From assembly GCF_013155335.1 (NCBI RefSeq), contig NZ_JABJQZ010000001.1:1488001-1552000 (forward strand): a stretch of DNA of 64,000 bases, given 5' to 3'. Each line of letters opens with the position of its first letter. The first letter of the stretch is position 1. A program made the translations under genes and the position numbers. The DNA is from Nocardioides sp. zg-1230 (GTDB taxonomy: Bacteria; Actinomycetota; Actinomycetes; Propionibacteriales; Nocardioidaceae). The notes below the pieces were generated by a model that was given only the letters and a program-made list of their open reading frames with translations, had not been told where the DNA came from and made no database searches. Of this stretch, positions 34,595 through 42,704 are shown one piece after another.

Positions 34595-35386
34595 TCACGT
34601 GTCTCTCAACCCCTCCGGCAGCAGCTTGGCGAGGTTGCGTACGCCGCGCAGCTGGAGCTGCTTGACCGCGCCGTCGGACCGGGCGAGGGCCTGCGCCGTC
34701 TCCGCGATCGACAGGCCCTGCAGGAACCGCATGATGAGGCACTCGCGCTGCTCGACCGGCAGCTCGGTGAGCGCCTTGAGGAGCACCTCGTTGGTGAGCC
34801 CGGCGATGACCGCGCCCTCGGGTCCCTCGGTGGTGTCGTCGTGCGGGGACATGTCCTCGGTGGTGAGCTCCAGGCGGGTGCGACCGGCCTTGAAGTGGTC
34901 CATCGTGAGGTTGCGGGCGATGGTCATCAGCCAGGCGCCGAAGTCCTTGCCCTGCCAGCGGAAGCCGTTCATGCTGCGCAGCGCCCGGAAGAAGGTCTCG
35001 GAGGTGAGGTCCTCGGCGAGGGTCTGGGAGCGGGTGCGGTAGTAGAGGAAGCGGTAGACCGAGGCCTGGTAGTGGTCGTAGAGGAGGCCGAACGCCTCCT
35101 TGTCGCCGGCGCGGGCGAGCTCGACCAGCGCGATCAGCCGCTCGCGCTCGGCCTCGTCGACCTCCGAGGACGTCGCCCGGTCCTCGTCGCCCACGGGACC
35201 GCCGGAGGAGCCGCTCGGCCCACCGACGCGACCCCCGGGCGCCGCGGTCTCGGCGAGCAGCACGTGGCCGGCGAGCTGCAGGGCGGGCCGGGGTGCGGGC
35301 TGGACCGCGAGGGCAGCGACGACCGCGCGCCTGAGCGCGTCCATGCCGTGCTCGAAGGCACGATCGAGGTCGTTCGTCGACCGCAT
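34595..35386 (-). CDS. ECF RNA polymerase sigma factor, BldN-like
   Basis: A 263-residue sigma factor with region 2 (AFGLLYDHYQASVYRFLYYRTRSQTLAEDLTSETFFRALRSM...WLMTIARNLTMDHFKAGR) and region 4 (ALTELPVEQRECLIMRFLQGLSIAETAQALARSDGAVKQLQLRGVRNLAKLL). Region 2 begins only near residue 95: the N-terminal extension is Ala/Pro/Gly-rich, like the 86-residue pro-sequence removed from BldN. ATG 35386 follows GGAGGGGAC and gives a conventional start; an in-frame start 33 bases upstream lacks a site. It is adjacent to the putative anti-sigma gene. Confidence 0.88.
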   Translation of the reverse strand: MRSTNDLDRAFEHGMDALRRAVVAALAVQPAPRPALQLAGHVLLAETAAPGGRVGGPSGSSGGPVGDEDRATSSEVDEAERERLIALVELARAGDKEAFGLLYDHYQASVYRFLYYRTRSQTLAEDLTSETFFRALRSMNGFRWQGKDFGAWLMTIARNLTMDHFKAGRTRLELTTEDMSPHDDTTEGPEGAVIAGLTNEVLLKALTELPVEQRECLIMRFLQGLSIAETAQALARSDGAVKQLQLRGVRNLAKLLPEGLRDT

Positions 35387-35417
35387 GCGGTGTCCCCTCC
35401 CGGTTGCAGCATCCTCC

Positions 35418-35470
35418 ACGATAAGGGCCCCGGTCGGCCTTGTGAACCCGTGAGTAACTACGGGTTACAC
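35418..35470 (-). promoter_or_regulatory. sigma-factor promoter with inverted repeat
   Basis: On the minus strand TTCACA (complement of 35441-35446) and TATCGT (complement of 35418-35423) are 17 bases apart and give a leader of about 25 bases. AACCCGT / ACGGGTT (35445-35451, 35460-35466) forms an inverted repeat over the -35 region and could be an operator or the terminator of the HAD gene upstream. Confidence 0.55.
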
Positions 35471-35486
35471 CTCGGGGGGTGAGGGC

Positions 35487-36374
35487 TCAGGCGGAGCGGT
35501 CGCGCCCGCGCAGGCTCACGCCGGCGGCGACGGCGCCCGTCACCGCGCCGGCGACGGCGGCGCCGAGGAAGCCGACCCGAGCCGCCTTGCGCCCGGTTCG
35601 GTAGTCGTGGATGCGCCAGCCGTGGGCACGCGCGTGGGCGCGCAGCCGGGCGTCGGGGTTGATCGCGCAGGGGTCGCCGACCAGCGAGAGCATCGGGAGG
35701 TCGTTGCTGGAGTCGGAGTAGGCCGAGCAGCGGGCGAGGTCGAGGCCCTCGCGGGCGGCGAGCGCCTTGATCGCCTCCGCCTTCGCCGGCCCGTGCAGCA
35801 GGTCGCCCACGAGCTGGCCGGTGTAGACGCCGTCGACGTGCTCGGCGACCGTGCCCATGGCGCCGGTGAGGCCGAGCCGCCGGGCGATGATGGTGGCGAT
35901 CTCGATCGGTGCGGCCGTCACCAGCCACACCCGCTGGCCCTCGTCGAGATGGAGCTGGGCCAGGGCGCGGGTGCCGGGCCAGACGCGGTGGGCCATCGCC
36001 TCGTCGAAGATCTCCTCGCCGAGCTCCTCGAGCTCCGCGGTGGTGTGCCCGGCGATGAACGACAGGGCGGAGTTGCGTGCGTCGGCCACGTGCTCGGGGT
36101 CCTCGACGCCCGCGATCCGGAAGTAGGCCTGCTTCCACGCCGCCGAGGCGATCTCCCGGGTGGTGAAGAACCGACGGCGGTAGAGACCCCGCGCGAAGTG
36201 GAAGATGCTGGCGCCCTGCATGACGGTGTTGTCGACGTCGAAGAAGGCGGCCGCCGTCGGGTCGCTCGGCCAGGCGAGGGCGTTCTCGACCTCCGCGGAC
36301 GCCGCCGCAGCCTCGCCCGCGAGGGCCGACCGCTGCTGCAGGTTGAGGCGCCGGGGCCGCTCGGACGGGGTCAC
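35487..36374 (-). CDS. HAD-IB family hydrolase
   Basis: Phosphatase of 295 residues with HAD motif I FFDVDNTVMQG (about 43-53), motif II VWLVTAAP, motif III Lys in GPAKAEAIKAL and motif IV AYSDSSNDLPMLSLVGDPCAINPD, as in SerB-like and phospholipid phosphatases. A Gly/Ala-rich hydrophobic stretch near the C-terminus (about 268-288) may anchor it to the membrane. TACGCT (complement of 36381-36386) ends 6 bases before GTG 36374, so the message is probably leaderless. Orthologues adjoin bldN in Streptomyces (from memory). Confidence 0.9.
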   Translation of the reverse strand: MTPSERPRRLNLQQRSALAGEAAAASAEVENALAWPSDPTAAAFFDVDNTVMQGASIFHFARGLYRRRFFTTREIASAAWKQAYFRIAGVEDPEHVADARNSALSFIAGHTTAELEELGEEIFDEAMAHRVWPGTRALAQLHLDEGQRVWLVTAAPIEIATIIARRLGLTGAMGTVAEHVDGVYTGQLVGDLLHGPAKAEAIKALAAREGLDLARCSAYSDSSNDLPMLSLVGDPCAINPDARLRAHARAHGWRIHDYRTGRKAARVGFLGAAVAGAVTGAVAAGVSLRGRDRSA

Positions 36375-36428
36375 CCCTCAAGCGTAGCGGCGCCCGGCTC
36401 CGCCGCCGGGCTGTGGAAGGATCGACGC

Positions 36429-37991
36429 ATGCCGCGCAACGACATCTCCGCGTTGGTGGCCGAGGCTGCCGACGAGGTCCCCGACCGGCAGGCCCTCGTC
36501 GAGAGCGGCGGTCGCTCGCTCACCTGGTCCCGGCTCGAGGACGAGGTGGCCCGCATCGCGACCGGGCTCGGGACCCACGGCATCCGTGCCGGTCAGCGGG
36601 TGATGATCGCCATCGGCAACCGCATCGAGTTCGTCACCACCTACCTCGGCGTGCTCCGCGCCCAGGTCGTCGCCGTCCCGGTCAACCCGCGGTCCACGCC
36701 CGGCGAGCTCGCCCGGATGGTCGCCGACTCCGGCACCCGGCTCGTGGTCGCCGACGAGACCGCGCTCGACGCCGTACGCGCTGCGCTGGGCGAGCTCGAC
36801 CCCGACGTCGCCCGGCCGACGGTCGTCGTCACGGGGACCGCGCCCGGTGAGGGCGAGCTGGCCTTCGACGACCTCCGCGCGGACGTCGTACGCCCCGTCC
36901 CGCCGCTGCCCGACCCCGAGAAGCTCGCCGCGCTCCTCTACACGAGCGGCACCTCCGGCCTGCCCCGCGCCGCGATGCTCAGCCAGCGCGCGCTCCTGGC
37001 CAACATCGAGCAGGTGGCGGCCGTCGAGCCGCCGATGATGCACGGCGACGACGTGGTGCTCGGCGTGCTGCCGCTCTTCCACGTCTACGGCCTCAACGCC
37101 GTGCTCGGCGGCGTCCTGCGGCACCGGGCGCGGCTGCTGCTGGTGGAGCAGTTCGACCCGCAGGCGGTGCTCCACCTCATCGACGACGAGGCGTGCACCG
37201 TCGTGCCGATCGCGCCGCCCGTCTTCGCCCACTGGCTGCCCGACGAGCACCTGCGCGAGCGGCTCGGGCCGGTCCGGCTCGTGCTGTCGGGGTCGGCCCC
37301 GCTGGAGCCCGAGGTGATCGAGGAGTTCACCTCGCGCACCGGCATCCCCGTGCACCAGGGCTACGGCCTCACCGAGGCGTCGCCGGTGGTGACGAGCACG
37401 CTGTGCAGCCGTGAGCCCCGGGCGGGGTCCGTCGGCGCCGCGCTGCCCGGCATCGAGCTGCGACTGGTCGACGAGACGTGGGGCCAGGTCGAGGGGGAGG
37501 ACCCCGGCCAGATCCAGGTGCGCGGCGACAACCTCTTCAGCGGCTACTGGCCCGACGGCTCCGACGGCCCCGACGAGGAGGGCTGGTACGGCACCGGCGA
37601 CGTCGGCTTCCTCGACGCGAGCGGGGACCTGTTCCTCGTCGACCGGGTCAAGGAGCTCGTCATCGTCAGCGGCTTCAACGTCTACCCGACCGAGGTCGAG
37701 GACGTCATCCGCGAGGTCGACGGGGTGGCCGAGGCCGCCGTCATCGGGGTGCCCGACGAGGCGACGGGCGAGGCCGTGGTGGCGTACGTCGTCCCGGTCG
37801 GCGGGGTCGCCCACGCCCGTCCCCACCTCGAGGAGGCCGTGCGCGCGCACGCCGTCGTACGGCTGGCGCGCTTCAAGCAGCCGACCCGCATCGAGGTCGT
37901 CGACGAGCTGCCGTTCACCGCGACCGGCAAGGTGCAGAAGGGGCGGCTGCGGGGCCTCGAGCGACGTCGGGTGCAGGGGCTCCTCCCATGA
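36429..37991 (+). CDS. AMP-dependent acyl-CoA synthetase (long-chain fatty acid-CoA ligase type)
   Basis: A 520-residue adenylating enzyme that activates a carboxylic acid as acyl-AMP and transfers it to CoA. Motifs in order: LLYTSGTSGLPRAAMLSQ (P-loop A3), LPLFHVYGLNAV, HQGYGLTEASP (A5), GWYGTGDVGFLDASGDLFLVDRVKELVIVSGFNVYPTEVED (A7-A8) and the catalytic Lys in PFTATGKVQKGRL (A10). GGAAGG precedes ATG 36429. It overlaps a glutaredoxin-like gene (ATGA). The chain length of the substrate cannot be predicted. Confidence 0.92.
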   Translation: MPRNDISALVAEAADEVPDRQALVESGGRSLTWSRLEDEVARIATGLGTHGIRAGQRVMIAIGNRIEFVTTYLGVLRAQVVAVPVNPRSTPGELARMVADSGTRLVVADETALDAVRAALGELDPDVARPTVVVTGTAPGEGELAFDDLRADVVRPVPPLPDPEKLAALLYTSGTSGLPRAAMLSQRALLANIEQVAAVEPPMMHGDDVVLGVLPLFHVYGLNAVLGGVLRHRARLLLVEQFDPQAVLHLIDDEACTVVPIAPPVFAHWLPDEHLRERLGPVRLVLSGSAPLEPEVIEEFTSRTGIPVHQGYGLTEASPVVTSTLCSREPRAGSVGAALPGIELRLVDETWGQVEGEDPGQIQVRGDNLFSGYWPDGSDGPDEEGWYGTGDVGFLDASGDLFLVDRVKELVIVSGFNVYPTEVEDVIREVDGVAEAAVIGVPDEATGEAVVAYVVPVGGVAHARPHLEEAVRAHAVVRLARFKQPTRIEVVDELPFTATGKVQKGRLRGLERRRVQGLLP

Positions 37992-38230
37992 GCACCCCGC
38001 GGATCACGCTCTACACCCGACCGGGCTGCCACCTCTGCGACGCCGCCCGCGAGGTCGTCGCGCGAGTGTGCGCCGACATGGGGGAGTCCTTCGACGAGGT
38101 CGACATCACCACCGACGACGAGCTCGAGGACCGCTTCGGCGAGGACATCCCGGTGACCTTCGTCGACGGCAGGCAGCACGACTTCTGGCGCGTCGACGAG
38201 ACGCGGCTGCGGGCGGCCCTCCGAGCGTGA
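37988..38230 (+). CDS. glutaredoxin family protein
   Basis: An 80-residue thioredoxin-fold protein with the active site TRPGCHLCDAAREVV (C-x2-C, residues 14-17), where the middle residues are His-Leu rather than Pro-Tyr, and the cis-Pro region DIPVTFVDGRQ. Such DUF836-type glutaredoxins are common in actinobacteria, which use mycothiol instead of glutathione; its partner is unknown. It overlaps the CoA-ligase stop by 4 bases and ends an operon, followed by a branched stem-loop. Confidence 0.85.
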   Translation: MSTPRITLYTRPGCHLCDAAREVVARVCADMGESFDEVDITTDDELEDRFGEDIPVTFVDGRQHDFWRVDETRLRAALRA

Positions 38231-38232
38231 GG

Positions 38233-38276
38233 AGCGCGTCATCCCGTCCGGGATGTCGACGGCGACATGACGCGTT
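38233..38276 (+). terminator. branched stem-loop after the glutaredoxin gene
   Basis: An outer stem (38233-38242 with 38267-38276, 9 of 10 paired, CGCGTCAT core) encloses two perfect 6-base hairpins: ATCCCG / CGGGAT (38241-38254, 2-base loop) and ATGTCG / CGACAT (38253-38268, 4-base loop). The bases at each boundary are shared, so the outer stem and inner hairpins compete slightly. It lies 2 bases after the stop and 9 bases before the next start. Confidence 0.5.
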
Positions 38277-38285
38277 GGGCCAGGC

Positions 38286-39254
38286 GTGAGGCTCTCTCTG
38301 CTCGACCGCTCGAGGACCCGCGTCGGCGCGCCCGACGCCGCCGCCCTGGAGGCGACGGTGGCCAGGGCGGTGCACGCGGAGCAGGTCGGCTTCGACCGGT
38401 TCTGGGTCGCCGAGCACCACGCCGTCCCCGGGATCGCGTCGGGTGCGCCGGCCGTCCTGCTGGCCGCCATCGGCGCCCGTACGGAGCGCATCCGGATCGG
38501 GTCGGGCGGCGTGATGCTGCCGCTGCACCAGCCCCTGGTGGTCGCCGAGCAGTTCCTCGTGCTCGACTCCCTCCATCCCGGTCGCGTCGACCTCGGCCTC
38601 GGCCGGTCGCTCGGCTTCACGCCGCCGGTGCGCCGCGCCCTGCGCCGCGACCACGAGGACGGCGACACCTTCGAGGACGACCTGCTCGAGCTGCGCGGCC
38701 ATCTCGAGGGCACCGCCGAGGTGACCGCCCGCCCCGCCACCGGCCGGCCGGTGCCGATGCACCTGCTCGCCACCGGGCGCGGGCTGGAGGTCGCGGCACG
38801 GCTGGGCCTGTCCGTGGTGGTGGGAGGCCCGATCCTCGACTCCGACGAGCTCCCCGACGCGCTGACCCGCTACCGCCGCTCGTTCGTCCCGCACGAGGGC
38901 AGCGCGCCGCGGGTCACGATCTCCCTCGACGTCCTCGTCGCCGACGACGACGCGACCGCCCGTCAGCTCGCCCTGCCCGAGGCCTGGGCGATGGCGCAGT
39001 CCCGCCGGAACGGTGAGTTCCCGCCACTGGAGTCGGTGCCGTCCATCCGCGCCGCGACGTGGTCGAGCCAGGTACGCCGACGCGTCGAGGCCTCGCTCGA
39101 CCGGGCGGTCGCCGGCGGCCCGGAGGCCGTGCGCCGCCGTCTCGAGTCCCTGGCCGAGCGCGCCGAGGCGGACGAGCTGCTGGCGAGCTCGTCGACGTAC
39201 GACCGTGAGGCGCTGCTCGCCTCGGACCGGATGCTCCGCGAGGTCGTGGGCTGA
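38286..39254 (+). CDS. LLM-class flavin-dependent oxidoreductase
   Basis: Luciferase-like monooxygenase barrel of 322 residues with SLLDRSRTRVGAPD, FWVAEHHAVPGIASGAPAVLLAAIGARTERIRIGSGGVMLPLHQPLVVAEQF and GRVDLGLGRSLGF, all family hallmarks. It uses FMN (or F420 in some relatives) to oxidise an unknown substrate. GTG 38286 gives the normal family N-terminus (VRLSLLDRS). It is separated from the upstream operon by a branched stem-loop and ends before a 456-base region without an established gene. Confidence 0.88.
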   Translation: MRLSLLDRSRTRVGAPDAAALEATVARAVHAEQVGFDRFWVAEHHAVPGIASGAPAVLLAAIGARTERIRIGSGGVMLPLHQPLVVAEQFLVLDSLHPGRVDLGLGRSLGFTPPVRRALRRDHEDGDTFEDDLLELRGHLEGTAEVTARPATGRPVPMHLLATGRGLEVAARLGLSVVVGGPILDSDELPDALTRYRRSFVPHEGSAPRVTISLDVLVADDDATARQLALPEAWAMAQSRRNGEFPPLESVPSIRAATWSSQVRRRVEASLDRAVAGGPEAVRRRLESLAERAEADELLASSSTYDREALLASDRMLREVVG

Positions 39255-39264
39255 CGGCGCGCGC

Positions 39265-39441
39265 CTACCCCTCCCCGCCGCCCCCCATCTGCTCGCCGAT
39301 GAACCTGGCGTTGGGGTCGAGGGACTGCTGGGGACGCCTCGGGTCGGGTGCAGGACCGCCCGCGAGCAGCCCCGGCTGACGGGGTCGACGTCGGTGTCCC
39401 TTGAGCCGTTCTCGCAGCGCCACGATCGCTCTGACCCTCAT
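39265..39441 (-). CDS. possible small basic protein
   Basis: A 58-codon frame, MRVRAIVALRERLKGHRR followed by a Pro/Arg-rich part and DPNARFIGEQMGGGGEG, with GGGAGGGACC upstream of ATG 39441. It is convergent with the oxidoreductase gene. The amphipathic start and acceptable ribosome site favour a real gene, but the frame is GC-rich and I know no relatives, so it may be chance. Confidence 0.35.
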   Translation of the reverse strand: MRVRAIVALRERLKGHRRRPRQPGLLAGGPAPDPRRPQQSLDPNARFIGEQMGGGGEG

Positions 39442-39637
39442 CCTCGGTCCCTCCCGTCCCTCCGGGGGTGCGTGTCCCCGAGGCGTCTCGCCCCGTGCAT
39501 CGTGACATGCCGGCGGGGGGCTGTCCTCCGTTCCCGACAGCCCTCGCGGATACGCCCCCGGACAGGGCCTGCGCAAGTCGTGGGACCCCCGCTTCGGGTG
39601 GGTCTTCTCACATGTGCTAGCCCGCCGTTCTCCCGTT
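39442..39637. other. intergenic region left of the rex promoter
   Basis: No gene, RNA or strong hairpin is recognisable in this stretch. The only notable element is the 8-base palindrome CACATGTG (39609-39616), 29 bases before the Rex-like operator. Confidence 0.5.
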
Positions 39638-39666
39638 TTGTTCTCCCGTTCACAAACTCCTACAGT
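39638..39666 (+). promoter_or_regulatory. rex promoter with Rex operator
   Basis: TTGTTCTCCCGTTCACAA (39638-39655) has the 18-base length and layout of the Rex operator TTGTGAA-N4-TTCACAA: the right half-site is perfect and four of seven bases of the left match. The same stretch provides a -35 (TTGTTC, 39638-39643) 17 bases from TACAGT (39661-39666), so bound Rex would block RNA polymerase. The transcript leader is about 40 bases and has GGAAGAAG before GTG 39711. Confidence 0.75.
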
Positions 39667-39710
39667 GGCGGAGTCCGCGCGAGGTTCGCGGGGACTAGGA
39701 AGAAGCAGCT

Positions 39711-40385
39711 GTGACCGCACGGACCCCCGACTCTGCCCGGGACATTCCCGAGGCAACTGTCGCTCGGCTTCCCGTGTACCTGCGTGCCCTGACCGGCCTG
39801 GCCGAGGGCGGTACGACGACCTGCTCGAGCGAGGAGCTCGCCGCGTCTGCCGGCGTCAACAGCGCCAAGCTCCGCAAGGACCTCTCCTACCTCGGCAGCT
39901 ACGGCACCCGCGGCGTGGGCTACGACGTGGAGTACCTCCGCTACCAGATCGCCCGCGAGATCGGCGTGACGCAGGACTGGCCGGTCGTCATCGTCGGCAT
40001 CGGAAACCTCGGTCACGCCCTCGCCAACTACTCCGGATTCCGCAGCCGTGGGTTCCGGGTGGTGGCGCTCCTCGACGCCGACCCCGACCGGCACGACGAG
40101 GTCGTCGCCGGGCTCGACGTCCGGTCCTTCGAGGACCTCGAGTCCATCGTGGCCGAGGACGCCGTGTCGATCGGCGTGATCGCGACGCCCGCCGTCGCGG
40201 CCCAGTCCGTCGCCGACCGCATGGTCGCCGCCGGCATCACCAGCATCCTCAACTTCGCCCCGACCGTCCTGACCGTGCCGGACGGCGTCGACGTACGGAA
40301 GGTGGACCTCTCCATCGAGCTGCAGATCCTCGCCTACCACGAGCAGCGCAAGTCGGGCCTCCCCACGACGGAGGTGACGGCATGA
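39711..40385 (+). CDS. rex: redox-sensing transcriptional repressor Rex
   Basis: NADH/NAD-ratio sensor that leaves DNA when NADH rises. The 224-residue protein has a winged helix (ARLPVYLRALTGLAEGGTTTCSSEELAASAGVNSAKLRKDLSYLGSYGTRGVGYDV) and a Rossmann domain with VVIVGIGNLGHALANY and the C-terminal domain-swap helix ending in VDLSIELQILAYHEQ. In Streptomyces Rex controls its own operon with haem genes, cytochrome bd and NADH dehydrogenase. Here it heads rex-(27-codon ORF)-hemA-hemC-cobA/hemD. Confidence 0.96.
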   Translation: MTARTPDSARDIPEATVARLPVYLRALTGLAEGGTTTCSSEELAASAGVNSAKLRKDLSYLGSYGTRGVGYDVEYLRYQIAREIGVTQDWPVVIVGIGNLGHALANYSGFRSRGFRVVALLDADPDRHDEVVAGLDVRSFEDLESIVAEDAVSIGVIATPAVAAQSVADRMVAAGITSILNFAPTVLTVPDGVDVRKVDLSIELQILAYHEQRKSGLPTTEVTA

Positions 40386-40465
40386 GCGAGCGCAGCGAGC
40401 GAATCATCCAGCGCAGTGCGTCGAGTGCCTCATGGGCGCACGGAGCGAAGCGAGTACGGCCATGA
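40382..40465 (+). CDS. 27-codon ORF bridging rex and hemA
   Basis: ATG 40382 overlaps the rex stop (ATGA) and the TGA at 40463-40465 overlaps the hemA ATG at 40462 (ATGA). The encoded peptide is MSERSERIIQRSASSA followed by [11 protein letters not shown]. The DNA consists of GAGCGAGCGCAGCGAGCG and GGAGCGAAGCGAGT, simple GAGCG-type repeats often found between actinobacterial genes. It would let ribosomes pass from rex to hemA without a gap; whether the peptide has a function is unknown. Confidence 0.5.
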   Translation: MSERSERIIQRSASSASWAHGAKRVRP

Positions 40466-41748
40466 GCGTCCTCGTGGTGGGCATCTCCCACAAGTCTGCG
40501 CCTGTCGAGCTGCTCGAGAAGCTCGCGCTCGACGGTGAGGGCGCGACCAAGCTCATCCAAGACGTGATGGGCGGCGACCACGTCTCCGAGGCGACAGCGA
40601 TCATCACGTGCAACCGCCTCGAGGTCTACGCCGAGGTCGACCGCTTCCACGGCAGCGTCGAGGACCTGTCCGGCCTCCTCGTCGCCCGGGCCGAGCAGTC
40701 CACCGAGGCACTCCTTCCGCACCTCTACGTCCACTACGACGAGGGCGCCGTCTCCCACCTCTTCCAGGTCGCCGCCGGCCTCGACTCGATGGTCGTCGGT
40801 GAGGGCCAGATCCTCGGCCAGACCCGCGAGGCGCTGCGCGTCGGCCAGGAGCACGGCACCGTCGGTCCGGCGCTCAACACCCTCTTCCAGCAGGCGCTGC
40901 GCGTCGGCAAGCGGGCCCACGCCGAGACCGACATCGACCGCGCGGCCCCGTCGTTGGTCACCGCCGCGCTCGAGCGCAGCTCGGTGCCCGTCGACGGCGC
41001 GAAGGCCCTCGTGATCGGCGCCGGCGCGATGGCCTCGCTCGCGGTCGCCCACCTGTCGCGCAACGGCGCGGCCAGCATCTCCGTGCTCAACCGCACCGCT
41101 TCCCGGGCGCAGCGGCTCGCGGACGAGTACGCCGCCACCTCGGTGCCGCTCGACCGGCTGGTCGGCGAGCTCGCCACCGCCGACATCGTCATCTCCTGCA
41201 CCGGTGCGCCCGAGCCGCTGGTGCGCCTCGGCGACGTCGTCACCGCGCGGGGCAGCAGCGACCGGCCACTGACCGTCATCGACCTCGCGCTGCCGCACGA
41301 CGTCGACCCGTCGCTGGCCGACCTGCCGGGCGTCGAGCTGATCAACCTCGCCGGCCTCGCCGACGAGCTGCGCGGCCTCGAGGCCACCGCGGGCGTCGAC
41401 GACGTACGCACCATCGTGGGGCAGGAGATCAGCGCCTTCCTCGCCGTACGCCGCCAGGCGAGCGTCACGCCCACCGTGGTCGCGCTGCGCTCGATGGCCA
41501 CCGCGGTCGTCGACGCCGAGATGGAGCGGCTGGCCACGCGCCTGCCGGGCCTCGACGACGCCACCCGCGCCGAGGTGCTCCAGACCGTGCGCCGGGTCGC
41601 CGACAAGCTGCTCCACGAGCCGACCGTCCGGGTCAAGGAGCTCGCCGACGCGGAGCCGGCCGTGTCCTACACCGCCGCCCTCGCCGAGCTCTTCCGCCTC
41701 GACCCCGACGCGGTCGACGCCATCTCCCGGGCGGAGGGACAGTCATGA
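40462..41748 (+). CDS. hemA: glutamyl-tRNA reductase
   Basis: First committed step of C5-pathway haem synthesis, NADPH-dependent reduction of glutamyl-tRNA to glutamate-1-semialdehyde. The 428 residues have [18 protein letters not shown], the catalytic Cys in [14 protein letters not shown] (about 50), [22 protein letters not shown], the Rossmann loop [15 protein letters not shown] and the C-terminal dimerisation domain. ATG 40462 gives the family N-terminus [10 protein letters not shown]; an in-frame start 30 bases earlier is less likely. It overlaps hemC (ATGA). Confidence 0.96.
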   Translation: MSVLVVGISHKSAPVELLEKLALDGEGATKLIQDVMGGDHVSEATAIITCNRLEVYAEVDRFHGSVEDLSGLLVARAEQSTEALLPHLYVHYDEGAVSHLFQVAAGLDSMVVGEGQILGQTREALRVGQEHGTVGPALNTLFQQALRVGKRAHAETDIDRAAPSLVTAALERSSVPVDGAKALVIGAGAMASLAVAHLSRNGAASISVLNRTASRAQRLADEYAATSVPLDRLVGELATADIVISCTGAPEPLVRLGDVVTARGSSDRPLTVIDLALPHDVDPSLADLPGVELINLAGLADELRGLEATAGVDDVRTIVGQEISAFLAVRRQASVTPTVVALRSMATAVVDAEMERLATRLPGLDDATRAEVLQTVRRVADKLLHEPTVRVKELADAEPAVSYTAALAELFRLDPDAVDAISRAEGQS

Positions 41749-42704
41749 CCGCTGCACTCCGTCTCGGCACCCGCGCCTCCGCCCTCGCCACCACCCAGTC
41801 CGGGCTGGTCGCCGGGATGGTCGAGGCAACCCTGGGTCGCGAGGTCGAGCTGGTCGAGGTCTCGACCGAGGGTGACCGCAGCGCCGCTCCGCTCGCGCAG
41901 ATGGGTGGCACGGGAGTCTTCGTCAGTGCCCTGCGCGACGCGCTGCTCGACGGCCACGTCGACCTCGCCGTGCACTCGCTCAAGGACCTGCCGACCACGC
42001 CCGCCGACGGCATCGCGCTCGCCGCGGTCCCGCCGCGCGAGGACCCGCGCGACGTCATCGTGGCCCGCGACGGCCTGACCCTGGGCGAGCTGCCCGTGGG
42101 CAGCCGGCTCGGCACCGGCTCGCCGCGCCGGGTCAGCCAGCTCGCGGCCCTCGGCCTCGGCCTGGAGCTGCGGGGCATCCGCGGCAACGTCGACACCCGC
42201 ATCGGCAAGGTCCGCAGCGGCGAGGTCGACGCGATCGTCCTGGCCCGCGCAGGCCTGGCCCGCCTCGGCCGCCTCGACGAGGTCACCGAGGTCCTCGACC
42301 CGCTCCAGATGCTGCCCGCGCCCGGCCAGGGCGCCCTGGCGATCGAGTGCCGCTCCGGCGACACCGAGCTCGTGGCAGCGCTGGCCCGGCTCGACGACTC
42401 CGCCACCCGCGCCGCGGTCACCGCCGAGCGCGCGGTGCTCTCCACCCTCGAGGCCGGCTGCTCGGCCCCGCTGGGTGCGCTCGCCGAGGTCGTCGAGGGG
42501 GAGGACGGCGAGGAGCTGTGGCTGCGCGCCGTGGTCCTCTCCGAGGACGGCGGCCTGTCGGTGCGGATGAGCGCCACCGGCCCCGTCGCCGAGGCCGCAC
42601 AGATCGGAACACGCCTCGCGAGCGACATGCTCGCCGAGGGAGCAGCAGACCTGATGGAAGCACCACTTGTACAGGGACCACCAGTGAGGAACCAGCACGC
42701 ATGA
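41745..42704 (+). CDS. hemC: hydroxymethylbilane synthase (porphobilinogen deaminase)
   Basis: Joins four porphobilinogens into hydroxymethylbilane. The 319 residues have [79 protein letters not shown] and the dipyrromethane-cofactor Cys in [15 protein letters not shown] (about 238). Start codons and stops overlap by 4 bases on both sides (hemA and the following fusion), so the haem genes are translated as one unit. Confidence 0.96.
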   Translation: MTAALRLGTRASALATTQSGLVAGMVEATLGREVELVEVSTEGDRSAAPLAQMGGTGVFVSALRDALLDGHVDLAVHSLKDLPTTPADGIALAAVPPREDPRDVIVARDGLTLGELPVGSRLGTGSPRRVSQLAALGLGLELRGIRGNVDTRIGKVRSGEVDAIVLARAGLARLGRLDEVTEVLDPLQMLPAPGQGALAIECRSGDTELVAALARLDDSATRAAVTAERAVLSTLEAGCSAPLGALAEVVEGEDGEELWLRAVVLSEDGGLSVRMSATGPVAEAAQIGTRLASDMLAEGAADLMEAPLVQGPPVRNQHA

